64,000 nucleotides of DNA from Streptomyces seoulensis. Its GTDB lineage: Bacteria > Actinomycetota > Actinomycetes > Streptomycetales > Streptomycetaceae. Position numbers and translations under genes: made by a program. The notes below the pieces were generated by a model. It saw nothing but the letters and a program-made list of their open reading frames with translations, searched no databases and was not told the DNA's origin. The stretch covers positions 3,819,001-3,883,000 of the forward strand of contig NZ_AP025667.1 in assembly GCF_022846655.1 (NCBI RefSeq). Direction: 5' to 3'. Numbering within the stretch: position 1 is the first letter of the stretch; each line of letters starts with the position of its first letter. Positions 1-9,808 of this stretch are shown one piece after another.

Positions 1-3000
1 CCGCGCCGTGCCGGTGCAGCAGGGCGGCCACGGCCGCCTGGAGCACCATGAACAGGCTGCTGCCCGACTCCCGTGCCAGCCGCAGCAGTCGGCCGTGCAG
101 CTCGGCGGGCACCTCGAAGGTGTGGACGCCTCCCCTCGGGTCGACGGCGGCCGGGCGCGGCCGGTCCAGCGGGAGGTCGATCAGACCGGGCATCCCGGCG
201 AGCGCGGTGTGCCAGTGGTCGAGCTGGCCGCGCAGCACGCCCTCGCTCTCGTCCTCGCCCTCCCCGAGGAGCGCGCGCTGCCAGAGCGTGTAGTCGGCGT
301 ACTGGAGCGGGGTGCCGAGGGTCAGCCCCGGCTCGGCGCCTTCGAGGCGGGCCCGGTAGGCGGTGCCGAGGTGGCGGGCCAGCGGGGCGAGGGACCAGCC
401 GTCACCGGCGACGTGGTGGACGACGAGGACCAGCACATGGTGTTCGGGCGCCGAGCGCAGCAGCAGGGCGCGCAGCGGCAGGTCGGTGGTGACGTCGAAC
501 GTCTCCTGCACGGCGGCCAGCACGGTGGCGTCCATGTCGGCCGGTGCCGTGCTCACCACGGGCAGCCCGGGCGTGGCCTCCCCGGCGGGCAGGACGGTCT
601 GGTGCGGTACGCCGTCGCGCTCGGGGAACACCGTGCGCAGCGCCTCGTGCCGCTCGATGACGTCGCCCAGCGCGGCCCGGAGGGCGTCCGGGTCGAGGGC
701 GCCGTCGAGTTCGAGGACGAGCGGGATGTTGTACGTGGAGCTGGGCCCCTCCAGCCGGTTGAGGAACCACAGGCGCAGTTGGGCGTAGGACAGCGGCAGC
801 GGATCGGGGCGGTGCGCGGCGGGCAGGACGGCGGGGCGGGCCCGGCCGGGGGTGTCGAGGGCGCGGGCCAGTCCGACGACGGTCGGGTGCTCGAAGAGGG
901 TGCGGACCGCGAGCTCCGCCCCGAGGACGGCGCGGACACGGCTGACGACGCGCATGGCGAGCAGGGAGTGGCCGCCGAGGTCGAAGAAGCTGTCGTGGGG
1001 GCCGACGGCGGGGCGGTGCAGGACGTCGGCGAAGATCCCGGCGAGCAGCTCCTCCTGCGGGGTGCCCCGCCCGGAGACCGCCGGGGTCTCGGCGTCCGGC
1101 TCGGGTTCGGGCAGGGCGCGCCGGTCCACCTTGCCGTTGGGCAGCAGCGGCAGTTCACCGAGGACGACGACGGCGCCGGGCACCATGTAGTGCGGCAGCG
1201 TCTCGGCAAGGTCCTCGCGCAGCGCCGTGGCGCGCGGTGCCCCGTCGGCGGTGACGGCGTAGGCCACCAGCCGGCGCCTGCCGGGGGCGTCCTCGCGGAT
1301 GACGGCGCAGGCGGCGGTGACGCCGGGGCGGGCGAGGAGCGCGGCCTCGACCTCGCCCAGTTCGATGCGGAAGCCGCGCAGTTTGACCTGGTCGTCGGCG
1401 CGGGCCACGTACTCGATGAGCCCGTGCCGGTTCCACCGCACGAGGTCGCCCGTGCGGTACATCCGGGCGCCCGCGGTGTCGAACGGGTCGGCGACGAAGC
1501 GCCCGGCGGTCAGGCCGGGGCGGCCCAGGTAGCCGCGCGCCAGGTTGGGGCCCGCGAGGTACAGCTCGCCGGTGACACCGGCCGGGACGGGACGCAGCCG
1601 GGCGTCGAGGACGTAGGTGCGCATGGTGTCGACGGGGCGGCCGATCGGCACGGTCTCGGACGCCGGGCCCTCGCCCTCGGGGACGCGGTGGGCGGTCGCG
1701 TCGATGGTGGCCTCGGTCGGGCCGTACAGGTTGTGCGCCTGGGCGTGCCAGGTGTGGGCGATCTCGTCCGCGAGGGCGCGCGGCAGCGGTTCGCCGCCGC
1801 ACAGGACGGCGCGCAGCGCGGGCAGCGGCGCCGCGTCTGCGGCCTCGGCGAGGACGAGCGCGAGGTGCGAGGGCACGAACTGGGCGACGGTGACGCCGAA
1901 CCGGTCCATCCAGCCGACCAGCGCCCGCGGGTCCTGGTTGGCGCCGTCGGGCAGTACGCACACCTCGGCGCCGTTCATCAGCGGCAGCCACAGTTCCCAC
2001 ACGGAGGCGTCGAAGCTGGTGGAGGTGCGGGCGAGGACCCGGTCGCCCCGGGTGAGCGACAGGTGCCCGGCCATCCAGGCCATGTGGTTGGCGAGCGCGC
2101 CGTGCGGCACGGTCACACCCTTGGGGCGGCCGGTGGAGCCGGAGGTGTAGATGACGTACGCCGGGTCGGCGGGGTGGATCGGGTCGGCCGACTCGGTCTC
2201 CACGGAACCCGGTTGGCCGGGGTCGAGCCACGGTACGTCGGTGTGCGGCAGCGCCTGGTGGACCTCGCTCGTGGTGAGCAGCAGGACCGGGCGGGCGTCG
2301 GCGAACATGTGCCGGATGCGGGTGGCCGGGTAGCGCGGGTCCACGGGCAGGTAGGCGGCACCGGCGCGCAGGACGGCCAGCATGGCGACGACGGTGGTGA
2401 CGGACGGGGGCAGCGCGAGCGCGACCAGCGTCTCGCGTCCCGCGCGGCGTGCACGCAGTACGTGGGCCAACGCGTCGGCCCGGGCGTCCAGTTCGGCGTA
2501 GGTGAGGCTGGTGTCGGCGTCCCGTACGGCGGTCGCGCCGGGGGTGCGGGAGGCCCAGAGCCGGACCGCTTCCGGTGCGGTGGCCGTGGGGAGGGGGCGG
2601 TCGGTGCCCTGGCCCTGGGCCAGGAGCCGGTCGCGTTCGCCGGGGCCGAGCGGATCGAGGTCGCCGACGGCCCGGTCGGGGTCCTCGACGGCCTCGGTGA
2701 GGACGCGGGCGAACCGGTCGCACAGGGCGCGGGCGGTGGCCTCGTCGAAGAGGTCGGAGGCGTATTCCAGGTAGCCGCCGATGCCCTGGGCGGGTTCGGT
2801 CCGGTCGGCGGACTCCTTGTTCTCGGTGAGCGAGAAGGTCAGGTCGAACTTGCTGATCCCGGTGTGCCCGGAGCGGTCGCGGCTGGTGATGCCGGGCAGG
2901 TCGATCGCGGCCCGCTCCTGGTTCTGCAGGACCAGCATGGTCTGGAAGAGCGGGTGGTGGTCACCGGAGCGCTCGGGGTTGACCGCCTCCACGAGCCGCT

Positions 3001-6000
3001 CGAACGGGATGTCCCCGTGGCTGAACGCGGCGAGGTCGAACTCCTTCACCCGGCCGAGGAGTTCGCGGAAGGTCGGGTCCCCGGAGAGGTCGGTGCGCAG
3101 CACCAGCGTGTTGACGAAGAAGCCCACCAGGTCGTCCAGGGCCTCGTCCGCGCGCCCGGCGACGGCGGTGCCGAGCGGGATGTCCTCCCCCGCGCCGTGG
3201 GCGCGCAGGGTCACCGCGAGGGCGGCCTGCAGCACCATGAACGGGGTGCAGCCGGCCTCGCGCGCCAACCGGACCAGCGCGGCGTGCGCGGGGGCGGGCA
3301 GGTCGAAGGGCACCGCCCCGCCCCGGTGGCTCGGCGCTGCCGGACGGGGCCGGTCCAGGGGCAGTTCGAGCAGGTCGGGAGCCCCGCGCAGGGCCTCGCG
3401 CCAGAAGGCGAGCTGCCGTCCGGCGAGGCTGTCCGGGTCGCCGTCCTCACCCAGCAGCCGGCGCTGCCAGAGGGCGTAGTCGGCGTACTGGACGCGCAGC
3501 GCGGGCCAGTCGGGGGTGTCGTCGCCGGCCAGCCGGGCGCGGTAGGCGGCGCCCAGGTCGCGGCTGAGCGGGGCGAGGGACCAGCCGTCGGCGACGACAT
3601 GGTGCGGGACGAGGACCAGGATGTGACGCTCGGCGCCGAGCCGGAGCAGCCCGGCGCGGAAGGCGACGCCCCCGGCGAGGTCGAACGGGGCGCCGGACAG
3701 CCGGCGGACCGCCTCCTCGGCCCACACGTCGGCGGTCCCGGCGTCCGGGGGCTCCTCGACGGCGAGCGGGACGAGCGCGGCGGCGGTGCCGGCGTCCAGG
3801 ACGACCTGGCGGGCCTCCCCGTCCTCCTCGGCGAAGACGGTGCGCAGGCTCTCGTGGCGGGCGACGACATCGGCGAGGGCGCCGCGCAGGGCGTCCGTGT
3901 CCAGCGGGCCTTCGAGGTCGAGGACGAGCGGGACGTTGTAGGTGTCGCCGGAGCCCTCGGCCCGGTTGAGGAACCACAGCCGCCGCTGCGCGAAGGACAG
4001 CGGCACCGTGTCGGGCCGGTCCTGCGGGACGAGCGCGGGGCGGGCCGCGCCGGAGGTGTCGAGCACGGCGGCGAGGGAGGCGACCGTGGGGTGCTCGAAG
4101 AGGGTCCGCAGGTCGAGTTCGGCGCCGAGCGCGGTCCGTACCCGTCCGGCGAGCCGGGTGGCGAGCAGGGAGTGGCCGCCAAGGGCGAAGAAGTCGTCGG
4201 CCACGCCGACGCCGGAGACACCGAGCACGTCGGCGAACAGGCCCGCCAGCACCTCCTCGTGGGCGGTGCGCGGGCCGCGCCCGGCGGTCACGGAGGCACG
4301 GGGCGCGGGCAGGGCGCGGTGGTCGAGCTTGCCGTTGGCGTTCAGCGGCAGCGCGTCGAGCAGGACGAAGGCGGACGGCACCATGTAGGAGGGCAGCGTC
4401 CGGCCCACGGCACGGGCGAGGGCGGCGGCGTCCGGGGCGGCGCCGGGCGCGGGTACGACGTAGCCGACGAGACGCCGGTCGCCGGGCACGTCCTCGCGGA
4501 CCAGGACGCGGGCGGAGCGTACGGCGGGGTCGGCGAGCAGGGTGTTCTCGATCTCGGCGGGCTCGATGCGGAACCCGCGCAGTTTGACCTGCCCGTCGAC
4601 GCGCCCGGCGTACTCGATGTCACCGCCGGCGCTCCAGCGGGCGAGGTCGCCGGTGCGGTACATGCGGGCGCCGCTCGGGTCGTACGGGTCGGCCACGAAA
4701 CGGGTGGCGGTGAGCGCGGCGCGCCCCTGGTAGCCGCGGGCCACGCCCCGGCCGCTCACGTACAGCTCGCCCACGACGCCGGGCGGCACCGGGCGCAGCC
4801 GGTCGTCCAGGACGTACAGGCTCATGCCGTCCAGGGCCCGGCCGATCGGGGGCACGCCCGCCGTGTCGGCGGCGACCGGGTGGCGGGTGGCGAAGGTGGT
4901 GGTCTCGGTGGGCCCGTACACGTTCAGCACGCGGGTGCCGGGGGCGGCCGCGGCGACCCGCTGGGTCAGGCCGGGGGCGGCGGTCTCACCGCCGGTGGCG
5001 ACCAGGCGGAGTCCGGCGAAGGCGGCCGGGTCGGTCTCGGCCACGAGGTTGAACAGCGAGGTCGTCAGGAACAGTGCGGTGACCCCGTACCGCTCCGTCA
5101 TCTCCCGCAGGACGCGCGGCTCCAGGCCGCCGGGCGGGGCGACGACCACCCGGCCGCCGTGCAGCAGCGGGGCCCAGATCTCGAAGGTGGAGGCGTCGAA
5201 TACGTACGCCGAGTGCATCAGGACCGCGTCGGCGACCCCGTCCCGCCAGGTCGAGTCGGCGGCGAGTGCGAGCACGTCGGCGTGGGTGACGCCGACGCCC
5301 TTGGGCAGGCCGGTCGAGCCGGAGGTGAACATCACGTAGGCGAGGTGGTCGCCGCGCCGCACCTCGGGCGGGGTTCCCGGCCGCTCGGGGGCGCCGCGCA
5401 GGAGGGTGCCGCGCTCGTCCACGACGAGGACGGGGAGCGTGCCGGCCCTCTCCTTGACCCAGTCCTCGTCGGCGGTGGCGGCGTCCACCACCAGGGCGCG
5501 GACGCGGGCGGTCCCGGCGACCCGGTCCAGCCGTTCGACCGGCCACGCGGCGTCCATCGGTACGTACGCCGCGCCCGCGCCCACCGCGCCGAGCGTGGCC
5601 GCCACGACCGCCGCCGTGCGTCCGATCAGTACGCCGACGCCGTCCTCGGCGCCGAGGCCCCAGCCGCTCAGGGCGCCGGACAACTCGGCCGATGCCCCCG
5701 CCAGTTCACGGTAGGTGAGGGTGTGGGCGCCGTCCACGACGGCCGGGGCGCCCGGGGTGCGGCGGACCTGCGCGGCGAACGCCTGCGGCAGAGCGGTGTC
5801 CACGGCGGGCAGTCCGGTGCCGCGCCCCTGCGCCAGCACGGCGGCGGTCGCCGCGTCGTCGAGCAACGGCAGTTCGGCGAGCGGGGTTCCGGCGTCCGCC
5901 CCGGCCAGCGCCGTCAGGAAGGAGACGACGGCCTGCTGGTGCAGCCGCACGTCGTCCGGGTGGTACAGCTCGGGGTTGGTGTCGAAGCCGATCAACGGCC

Positions 6001-7258
6001 CCTGTCCCTCGGACCGTTCGGAGACGAAGAGGGACACGTCGTCCACCGGGCCGATGGACAGCAGCCGGGAGGTGGCGGGGCTGCCGGCGAAGTCGAGGCC
6101 GTACTCGAAGCCCATGATGTTGACGACGACGTCGGTGAGGCGGGCCCCGTCGGCCATGTTCAGCTCGCGGGCGAGCTGTTCGCGGGAGAAGCGGCGGTGG
6201 CGCAGCGCGCCGCGCATCTCGGTGGCGACGGCACGGACCAGGGCGCCGACCGTCATGCCGGGGGTGACGGTCAGACGCAGCGGCAGGATGTTGGAGGTCA
6301 TGCCGACGATGTGGCGCAGTCCGGCGTGCCGGCCGTGCGAGGCGAGCCCGACCCTGACGTCCTGGGTGCCGGTGACGCGGGCGACGTAGGCGGCGACCGC
6401 GCTGACGAGGACGGCGGTCCAGGTGGTGCGGTTGTCCCCGGCCAGTCGGCGCAGTTCGTCCAGGACGGTGACGGGGAGGGTCTCGCCGGAGTGCAGTTGC
6501 ACCGGTGCGTCGGAGGCGGCGCGCGGGGCGGGGGTGTCGCCGCGGCGGCGGATGAGGGGCGAGGCGGCGCGCGTGTCGGCGTCGTCGTCCGGGCCCTCCC
6601 CCGCCGGGCCGGTGAACCGGCCGGTCCAGTAGGCGCGGTCGGTCTCGAGGCGGCCGGAGGCGCGGTAGGCGCTCTCCTCGGCGACGAGGTCGCGCAGGGG
6701 CGCGGTGGCGGTCTCCGCCTCGTCCTGGCTCTCGCCCCGTGCGGCGCGGGTGTAGAGGTCCGTGACCGTGCGGGCGACGAGGGCGCCGCTGAGGCCGTCG
6801 ACGGCTATGTGGTGGTAGCGGATGTACCAGAAGTGCAGCGTGGGGCCGAGGCGCAGCAGGGCGAAGTGGTGCTGCGGGGCGTCCAGTCGGTCGACGGTGG
6901 CCATGTCGTCGGCCATGTACCGCTCGGCCGCAGCGGCGGGGTCGTCCGCGCCGCTCAGATCGACCCGGTCGAGCCGGCTCGGGGCGTCCGGTCCGGGACG
7001 GACCACCCGTTGGCGAATCGTTTCACCGTCTGTGACGAACTCCAGGTGAAGGCTGTCGTGGAGGGCCACGGCCCGGTCCACCGCGGCGGCGAATAAATCC
7101 TCGTCGAGGCCGCCCCGGATCTCCAGGCATTCCCCGATGTTGTATTTGGGGCTGTTCGGATCGACCAGTTGCCCATACCACACACCCTGCTGCGCAGCGG
7201 TCAGTTCGAACGGTTCTTCGGGCGTCACGGCGAACACGGCCGAGCGGTTTTCACGCAT
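1..7258 (-). CDS. Non-ribosomal peptide synthetase, C-A-T-C-A-T-C..., 3' part outside window
   Basis: Multimodular peptide synthetase; 2419 codons are visible and the frame is still open at position 1. From the ATG at 7258 the order is: condensation domain (HHIAVDG, residues 149-155), adenylation domain (FTSGSTG near 643), carrier protein (GGHS, Ser near 1030), second condensation domain (HHVVADG near 1220), adenylation domain (YTSGSTG near 1703), carrier protein (GGHS, Ser near 2098), then the start of a third condensation domain (HHVAGDG, 2281-2287). No epimerase or thioesterase is seen before the edge. Aligning by eye to GrsA, the specificity residues read D-A-F-F-V-T-V-T-F for module 1 (possibly hydrophobic, unassigned) and D-A-W-Q-V-C-L-I-D for module 2, which resembles a glutamine code as I remember it. 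Codon 55 is TTA, rare in Streptomyces, so translation probably depends on bldA. The leading condensation domain means the chain starts on an acyl group or on a peptide from another protein. The MbtH-like gene lies just upstream. Confidence 0.95.
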   Translation of the reverse strand, partial: MRENRSAVFAVTPEEPFELTAAQQGVWYGQLVDPNSPKYNIGECLEIRGGLDEDLFAAAVDRAVALHDSLHLEFVTDGETIRQRVVRPGPDAPSRLDRVDLSGADDPAAAAERYMADDMATVDRLDAPQHHFALLRLGPTLHFWYIRYHHIAVDGLSGALVARTVTDLYTRAARGESQDEAETATAPLRDLVAEESAYRASGRLETDRAYWTGRFTGPAGEGPDDDADTRAASPLIRRRGDTPAPRAASDAPVQLHSGETLPVTVLDELRRLAGDNRTTWTAVLVSAVAAYVARVTGTQDVRVGLASHGRHAGLRHIVGMTSNILPLRLTVTPGMTVGALVRAVATEMRGALRHRRFSREQLARELNMADGARLTDVVVNIMGFEYGLDFAGSPATSRLLSIGPVDDVSLFVSERSEGQGPLIGFDTNPELYHPDDVRLHQQAVVSFLTALAGADAGTPLAELPLLDDAATAAVLAQGRGTGLPAVDTALPQAFAAQVRRTPGAPAVVDGAHTLTYRELAGASAELSGALSGWGLGAEDGVGVLIGRTAAVVAATLGAVGAGAAYVPMDAAWPVERLDRVAGTARVRALVVDAATADEDWVKERAGTLPVLVVDERGTLLRGAPERPGTPPEVRRGDHLAYVMFTSGSTGLPKGVGVTHADVLALAADSTWRDGVADAVLMHSAYVFDASTFEIWAPLLHGGRVVVAPPGGLEPRVLREMTERYGVTALFLTTSLFNLVAETDPAAFAGLRLVATGGETAAPGLTQRVAAAAPGTRVLNVYGPTETTTFATRHPVAADTAGVPPIGRALDGMSLYVLDDRLRPVPPGVVGELYVSGRGVARGYQGRAALTATRFVADPYDPSGARMYRTGDLARWSAGGDIEYAGRVDGQVKLRGFRIEPAEIENTLLADPAVRSARVLVREDVPGDRRLVGYVVPAPGAAPDAAALARAVGRTLPSYMVPSAFVLLDALPLNANGKLDHRALPAPRASVTAGRGPRTAHEEVLAGLFADVLGVSGVGVADDFFALGGHSLLATRLAGRVRTALGAELDLRTLFEHPTVASLAAVLDTSGAARPALVPQDRPDTVPLSFAQRRLWFLNRAEGSGDTYNVPLVLDLEGPLDTDALRGALADVVARHESLRTVFAEEDGEARQVVLDAGTAAALVPLAVEEPPDAGTADVWAEEAVRRLSGAPFDLAGGVAFRAGLLRLGAERHILVLVPHHVVADGWSLAPLSRDLGAAYRARLAGDDTPDWPALRVQYADYALWQRRLLGEDGDPDSLAGRQLAFWREALRGAPDLLELPLDRPRPAAPSHRGGAVPFDLPAPAHAALVRLAREAGCTPFMVLQAALAVTLRAHGAGEDIPLGTAVAGRADEALDDLVGFFVNTLVLRTDLSGDPTFRELLGRVKEFDLAAFSHGDIPFERLVEAVNPERSGDHHPLFQTMLVLQNQERAAIDLPGITSRDRSGHTGISKFDLTFSLTENKESADRTEPAQGIGGYLEYASDLFDEATARALCDRFARVLTEAVEDPDRAVGDLDPLGPGERDRLLAQGQGTDRPLPTATAPEAVRLWASRTPGATAVRDADTSLTYAELDARADALAHVLRARRAGRETLVALALPPSVTTVVAMLAVLRAGAAYLPVDPRYPATRIRHMFADARPVLLLTTSEVHQALPHTDVPWLDPGQPGSVETESADPIHPADPAYVIYTSGSTGRPKGVTVPHGALANHMAWMAGHLSLTRGDRVLARTSTSFDASVWELWLPLMNGAEVCVLPDGANQDPRALVGWMDRFGVTVAQFVPSHLALVLAEAADAAPLPALRAVLCGGEPLPRALADEIAHTWHAQAHNLYGPTEATIDATAHRVPEGEGPASETVPIGRPVDTMRTYVLDARLRPVPAGVTGELYLAGPNLARGYLGRPGLTAGRFVADPFDTAGARMYRTGDLVRWNRHGLIEYVARADDQVKLRGFRIELGEVEAALLARPGVTAACAVIREDAPGRRRLVAYAVTADGAPRATALREDLAETLPHYMVPGAVVVLGELPLLPNGKVDRRALPEPEPDAETPAVSGRGTPQEELLAGIFADVLHRPAVGPHDSFFDLGGHSLLAMRVVSRVRAVLGAELAVRTLFEHPTVVGLARALDTPGRARPAVLPAAHRPDPLPLSYAQLRLWFLNRLEGPSSTYNIPLVLELDGALDPDALRAALGDVIERHEALRTVFPERDGVPHQTVLPAGEATPGLPVVSTAPADMDATVLAAVQETFDVTTDLPLRALLLRSAPEHHVLVLVVHHVAGDGWSLAPLARHLGTAYRARLEGAEPGLTLGTPLQYADYTLWQRALLGEGEDESEGVLRGQLDHWHTALAGMPGLIDLPLDRPRPAAVDPRGGVHTFEVPAELHGRLLRLARESGSSLFMVLQAAVAALLHRHGA

Positions 7259-7656
7259 GCGGGATCAACCTTTGGGGAGAGGTTTCGGGGACGGTGAGGA
7301 AAGCAGGGGTAAAGCGAACGCGCGCATACGCGGTTCGCCCCGTGGCGTTCCCGTGACGGCGAAAGGAAGAAAGCGCGTATCCGAGATGTCGAACGCGACA
7401 GCGTCACCCGCGCTTCCGCTCGCCCGCGACGACAGCCCGCCGTATCCACGCGCGTCGACCGGGCGGCCGGACGGGCCGCCGGGATCTCCGCGAGCGGGAA
7501 CGGGAACCGGCATCGACGCCTCGCCGAGGGCGCCGGTCAGCCGGTGCGGCAGCACTGCGGGCCCCCAGGGCGAGAGCGGCGCCCAAGGGAGCTCGGAGTG
7601 GCGGAACAGCGTTCGACCAGGCATGACACCCCAGGCGGACCTGGGATCCGGACGTC
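7259..7656. other. Gap between mbtH-like gene and NRPS
   Basis: About 400 bases without a confident gene. On the minus strand an ATG at 7622 opens a frame of about 118 codons ending in TGA at 7265-7267, six bases before the NRPS start. Its first two thirds have high third-position GC, as in real genes; the last third does not and holds a TTA codon. The product would be Pro/Gly/Ser-rich with no recognisable motif and only a weak ribosome binding site. It could be a small coupled gene or simply a long leader between two co-transcribed genes. Confidence 0.4.
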
Positions 7657-7875
7657 CTAGCCGGCGTCGGCCGCCATCGCCCGCACCAGACTGGCGGGCC
7701 GCATGTCGGTCCAGGCGGCCTCGATCGCGTCCAGGCATTCCTGGCGCGACCCCTCCGGGCCCTCGACTCGCCAGCCGCCCGGCACGGCCAGCGTCGCCGG
7801 CCAGAGCGAGTACTGGGCCTCTTCGTTCACGAGCACCAGGAACTTGCCCGACTCATCGTCGAAAGGATTGACCAC
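7657..7875 (-). CDS. MbtH-like protein
   Basis: A 72-residue MbtH-like protein, the small partner that binds NRPS adenylation domains and is often needed for their folding or activity. The family signature is clear: NPFDD near the N-terminus, F-x-VLVN, E-x-QYSLWP with the invariant Trp, GGW, ECLDAIE and W-x-DMRPASL at the end. The GTG at 7875 is chosen because AAGGGGGG sits five bases upstream; the longer upstream frame lacks a better start and would add residues foreign to the family. The gene lies about 400 bases upstream of the NRPS on the same strand, so the two are probably co-transcribed and the adenylation domains nearby are its likely clients. Confidence 0.93.
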   Translation of the reverse strand: MVNPFDDESGKFLVLVNEEAQYSLWPATLAVPGGWRVEGPEGSRQECLDAIEAAWTDMRPASLVRAMAADAG

Positions 7876-8538
7876 GACGCCCCCCTTGGCAGCACGTACA
7901 TCAGTTTGTTTTCCGGGCCGTCTCGCAATACCACCGTCGCGGCCCCCGGACGTCTTACCCGATCCGAACGATGCGTCAGATCGAACGAAGGAGCGAATCG
8001 CTCCACCCCCGAGATGACAGTGCCGTGCGGCCGGTCGGAACCAGACTGCCCGGACCCTGTGCATTCACACTCATCACACTAAGGGAAAGTCCACGTTCGA
8101 AGGTACTCGTTCGATCGATTACCCATCGGTAATAGAGCGCGCAATAATAGCCACGACTGCCCCGGGCATATGCCGATGCGCCCTCAAAGGCCGTCAATCA
8201 GCCAACACGTGCCGGAAATGCGGCTGTTGCCCCCATGTGAACCACCCTGATCCGGCTGATCCCCCGCATGCGTTCCCGCGCCCTCACATGAGCACGCATG
8301 ACGCCGCGCGACGCTCCCATGCGCCGACCGTGCGCCCCGTTTCCGGCCCCGCCGGCCCGGCGAAGAGGCCAGAACGAGACACGAGGACCGAAGAACCGAC
8401 CGCACGCCCCGCTTTCGGCCGACCGGTATCCGGCCAAGGAGTGCCCTCCGCACCAGTCGAAGCACTTTGGGGCTGTTATGACTGACGAACGATCAATAAC
8501 CTTACGGAACACGTCATTCCCGGTCCCGACGGAGCATC
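7876..8538. promoter_or_regulatory. Divergent regulatory region between mbtH/NRPS and P450
   Basis: About 660 bases with no credible gene, noticeably less GC-rich than its surroundings between roughly 8060 and 8170. It must hold the promoters for the leftward mbtH-NRPS unit and the rightward P450. An exact inverted repeat ATTACC-CATC-GGTAAT lies at 8118-8133. CGTTCGA occurs at 8094-8100 and 8108-8114, with its complement TCGAACG at 7981-7987. These are candidate regulator sites; no known operator family is recognised. Confidence 0.45.
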
Positions 8539-9765
8539 ATGACCACTGCGGCACAGATACCCGACATCCTCTCGCCCGAGTTCGCGGCGGACCCCTACCC
8601 CACCTACCGCCTGATGCGGGACAAAGCACCCCTCGTCTGGCATGAGGCCACGCAGAGTTACATCATCTCGCGCTACGAGGACGTCGAACGCGTCTTCAAG
8701 GACAAGCAGGGCGAGTTCACCACCGACAACTACGACTGGCAGATCGAGCCGGTGCACGGCAAGACGATCCTCCAGCTCAGCGGCCGCGAGCACGCCGTAC
8801 GCCGGGCCCTGGTCGCCCCCGCCTTCCGCGGCCGGGACCTGCAGGAGAAGTTCCTGCCCGTCATCGAGCGCAATTCGCGCGAACTGATCGACACCTTCCG
8901 GCACACCGGCTCCGCCGACCTGGTCACCGACTACGCGACCCGGTTCCCGGTCAACGTGATCGCCGACATGCTGGGCCTGGACAAGGCCGACCACTCCCGC
9001 TTCCACCGCTGGTACACGGCCGTCATCGCCTTCCTCGGCAACCTGTCCGGCGACCAGGAGGTGGCCGCCGCGGGCGACCGCACCCGCGTGGAGTTCGCCG
9101 AGTACATGCTGCCGATCATCCGCGCGCGCAGGGAGAACCTGGGCGACGACCTGCTCTCCGTGCTGTGCGCCGCCGAGGTCGACGGGGTGCGGATGAGCGA
9201 CGAGGACATCAAGGCGTTCTGCAGCCTGCTGCTCGCCGCCGGCGGCGAGACCACCGACAAGGCGATCGCCAGCATCTTCGCCAACCTGCTGGCCCACCCC
9301 GACCAGCTCGCCGCCGTCCGGGCCGACCACAGCCTGATCCCGAGGGCGTTCGCCGAGACCCTGCGGTTCACCCCGCCGGTGCACATGATCATGCGGCAGT
9401 CCGCGACCGAGGTGGAGCTCAGCGGCGGCACCATCCCGGCCGGGGTCACCGTCACCTGCCTGATAGGCGCGGCCAACCGGGACGAGAACCGCTACCGCGA
9501 CCCCGACCGCTTCGACATCTTCCGCGAGGACCTCACCGCCACGAACGCCTTCTCCGCGGCCGCCGACCACCTGGCGTTCGCGCTGGGCCGGCACTTCTGC
9601 GTCGGCGCCCTCCTCGCCAAGGCCGAGGTCGAGATCGGTGTGGCCCAACTGCTGGACGCGATGCCCGACCTGCGGTTCGCCGACGGCTTCGACCCGGTCG
9701 AGCAGGGCGTGTTCACGCGTGGACCCCAGTCCGTGCCGGTGCGGTTCACCCCAGTGTCCGCCTGA
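8539..9765 (+). CDS. Cytochrome P450 with canonical motifs
   Basis: Soluble bacterial P450 of 408 residues, a haem monooxygenase that needs ferredoxin partners not encoded here. The I-helix oxygen-binding motif AGGETT is at 234-239, the K-helix ETLR (EXXR) at 273-276, and the haem loop FALGRHFCVG has its ligand Cys354. No signal peptide is present. The ATG at 8539 follows CGGAGC. It lies between the NRPS/mbtH unit (divergent) and the conservon (convergent, 43 bases apart), so it could tailor the peptide product or serve as an extra conservon P450; the sequence does not decide. The subfamily is not assigned. Confidence 0.93.
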   Translation: MTTAAQIPDILSPEFAADPYPTYRLMRDKAPLVWHEATQSYIISRYEDVERVFKDKQGEFTTDNYDWQIEPVHGKTILQLSGREHAVRRALVAPAFRGRDLQEKFLPVIERNSRELIDTFRHTGSADLVTDYATRFPVNVIADMLGLDKADHSRFHRWYTAVIAFLGNLSGDQEVAAAGDRTRVEFAEYMLPIIRARRENLGDDLLSVLCAAEVDGVRMSDEDIKAFCSLLLAAGGETTDKAIASIFANLLAHPDQLAAVRADHSLIPRAFAETLRFTPPVHMIMRQSATEVELSGGTIPAGVTVTCLIGAANRDENRYRDPDRFDIFREDLTATNAFSAAADHLAFALGRHFCVGALLAKAEVEIGVAQLLDAMPDLRFADGFDPVEQGVFTRGPQSVPVRFTPVSA

Positions 9766-9775
9766 CGCCGTGCCC

Positions 9776-9797
9776 CTGGGCCCCGCTCGGGGCCCAG
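9776..9797. terminator. Bidirectional hairpin between convergent P450 genes
   Basis: Perfect 10-bp stem CTGGGCCCCG / CGGGGCCCAG with a two-base centre, in the 43-base gap between the two convergent P450 genes. It probably terminates transcription from both sides. No U-tract is seen, which is usual in Streptomyces. Confidence 0.7.
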
Positions 9798-9808
9798 CCG
9801 GCCACCGG

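Noticed and set aside
8..7096. Plus-strand open frame of 2362 codons opposite the NRPS
   Set aside because: It is the antisense shadow of a high-GC gene; the protein is a low-complexity Gly/Val/Arg/Gln string with no motif, whereas the minus strand gives perfect NRPS motifs.
8198..8645. Several 80-115 codon frames upstream of the P450 gene on both strands
   Set aside because: No ribosome binding sites, mutual overlap, atypical codon usage and no motifs.
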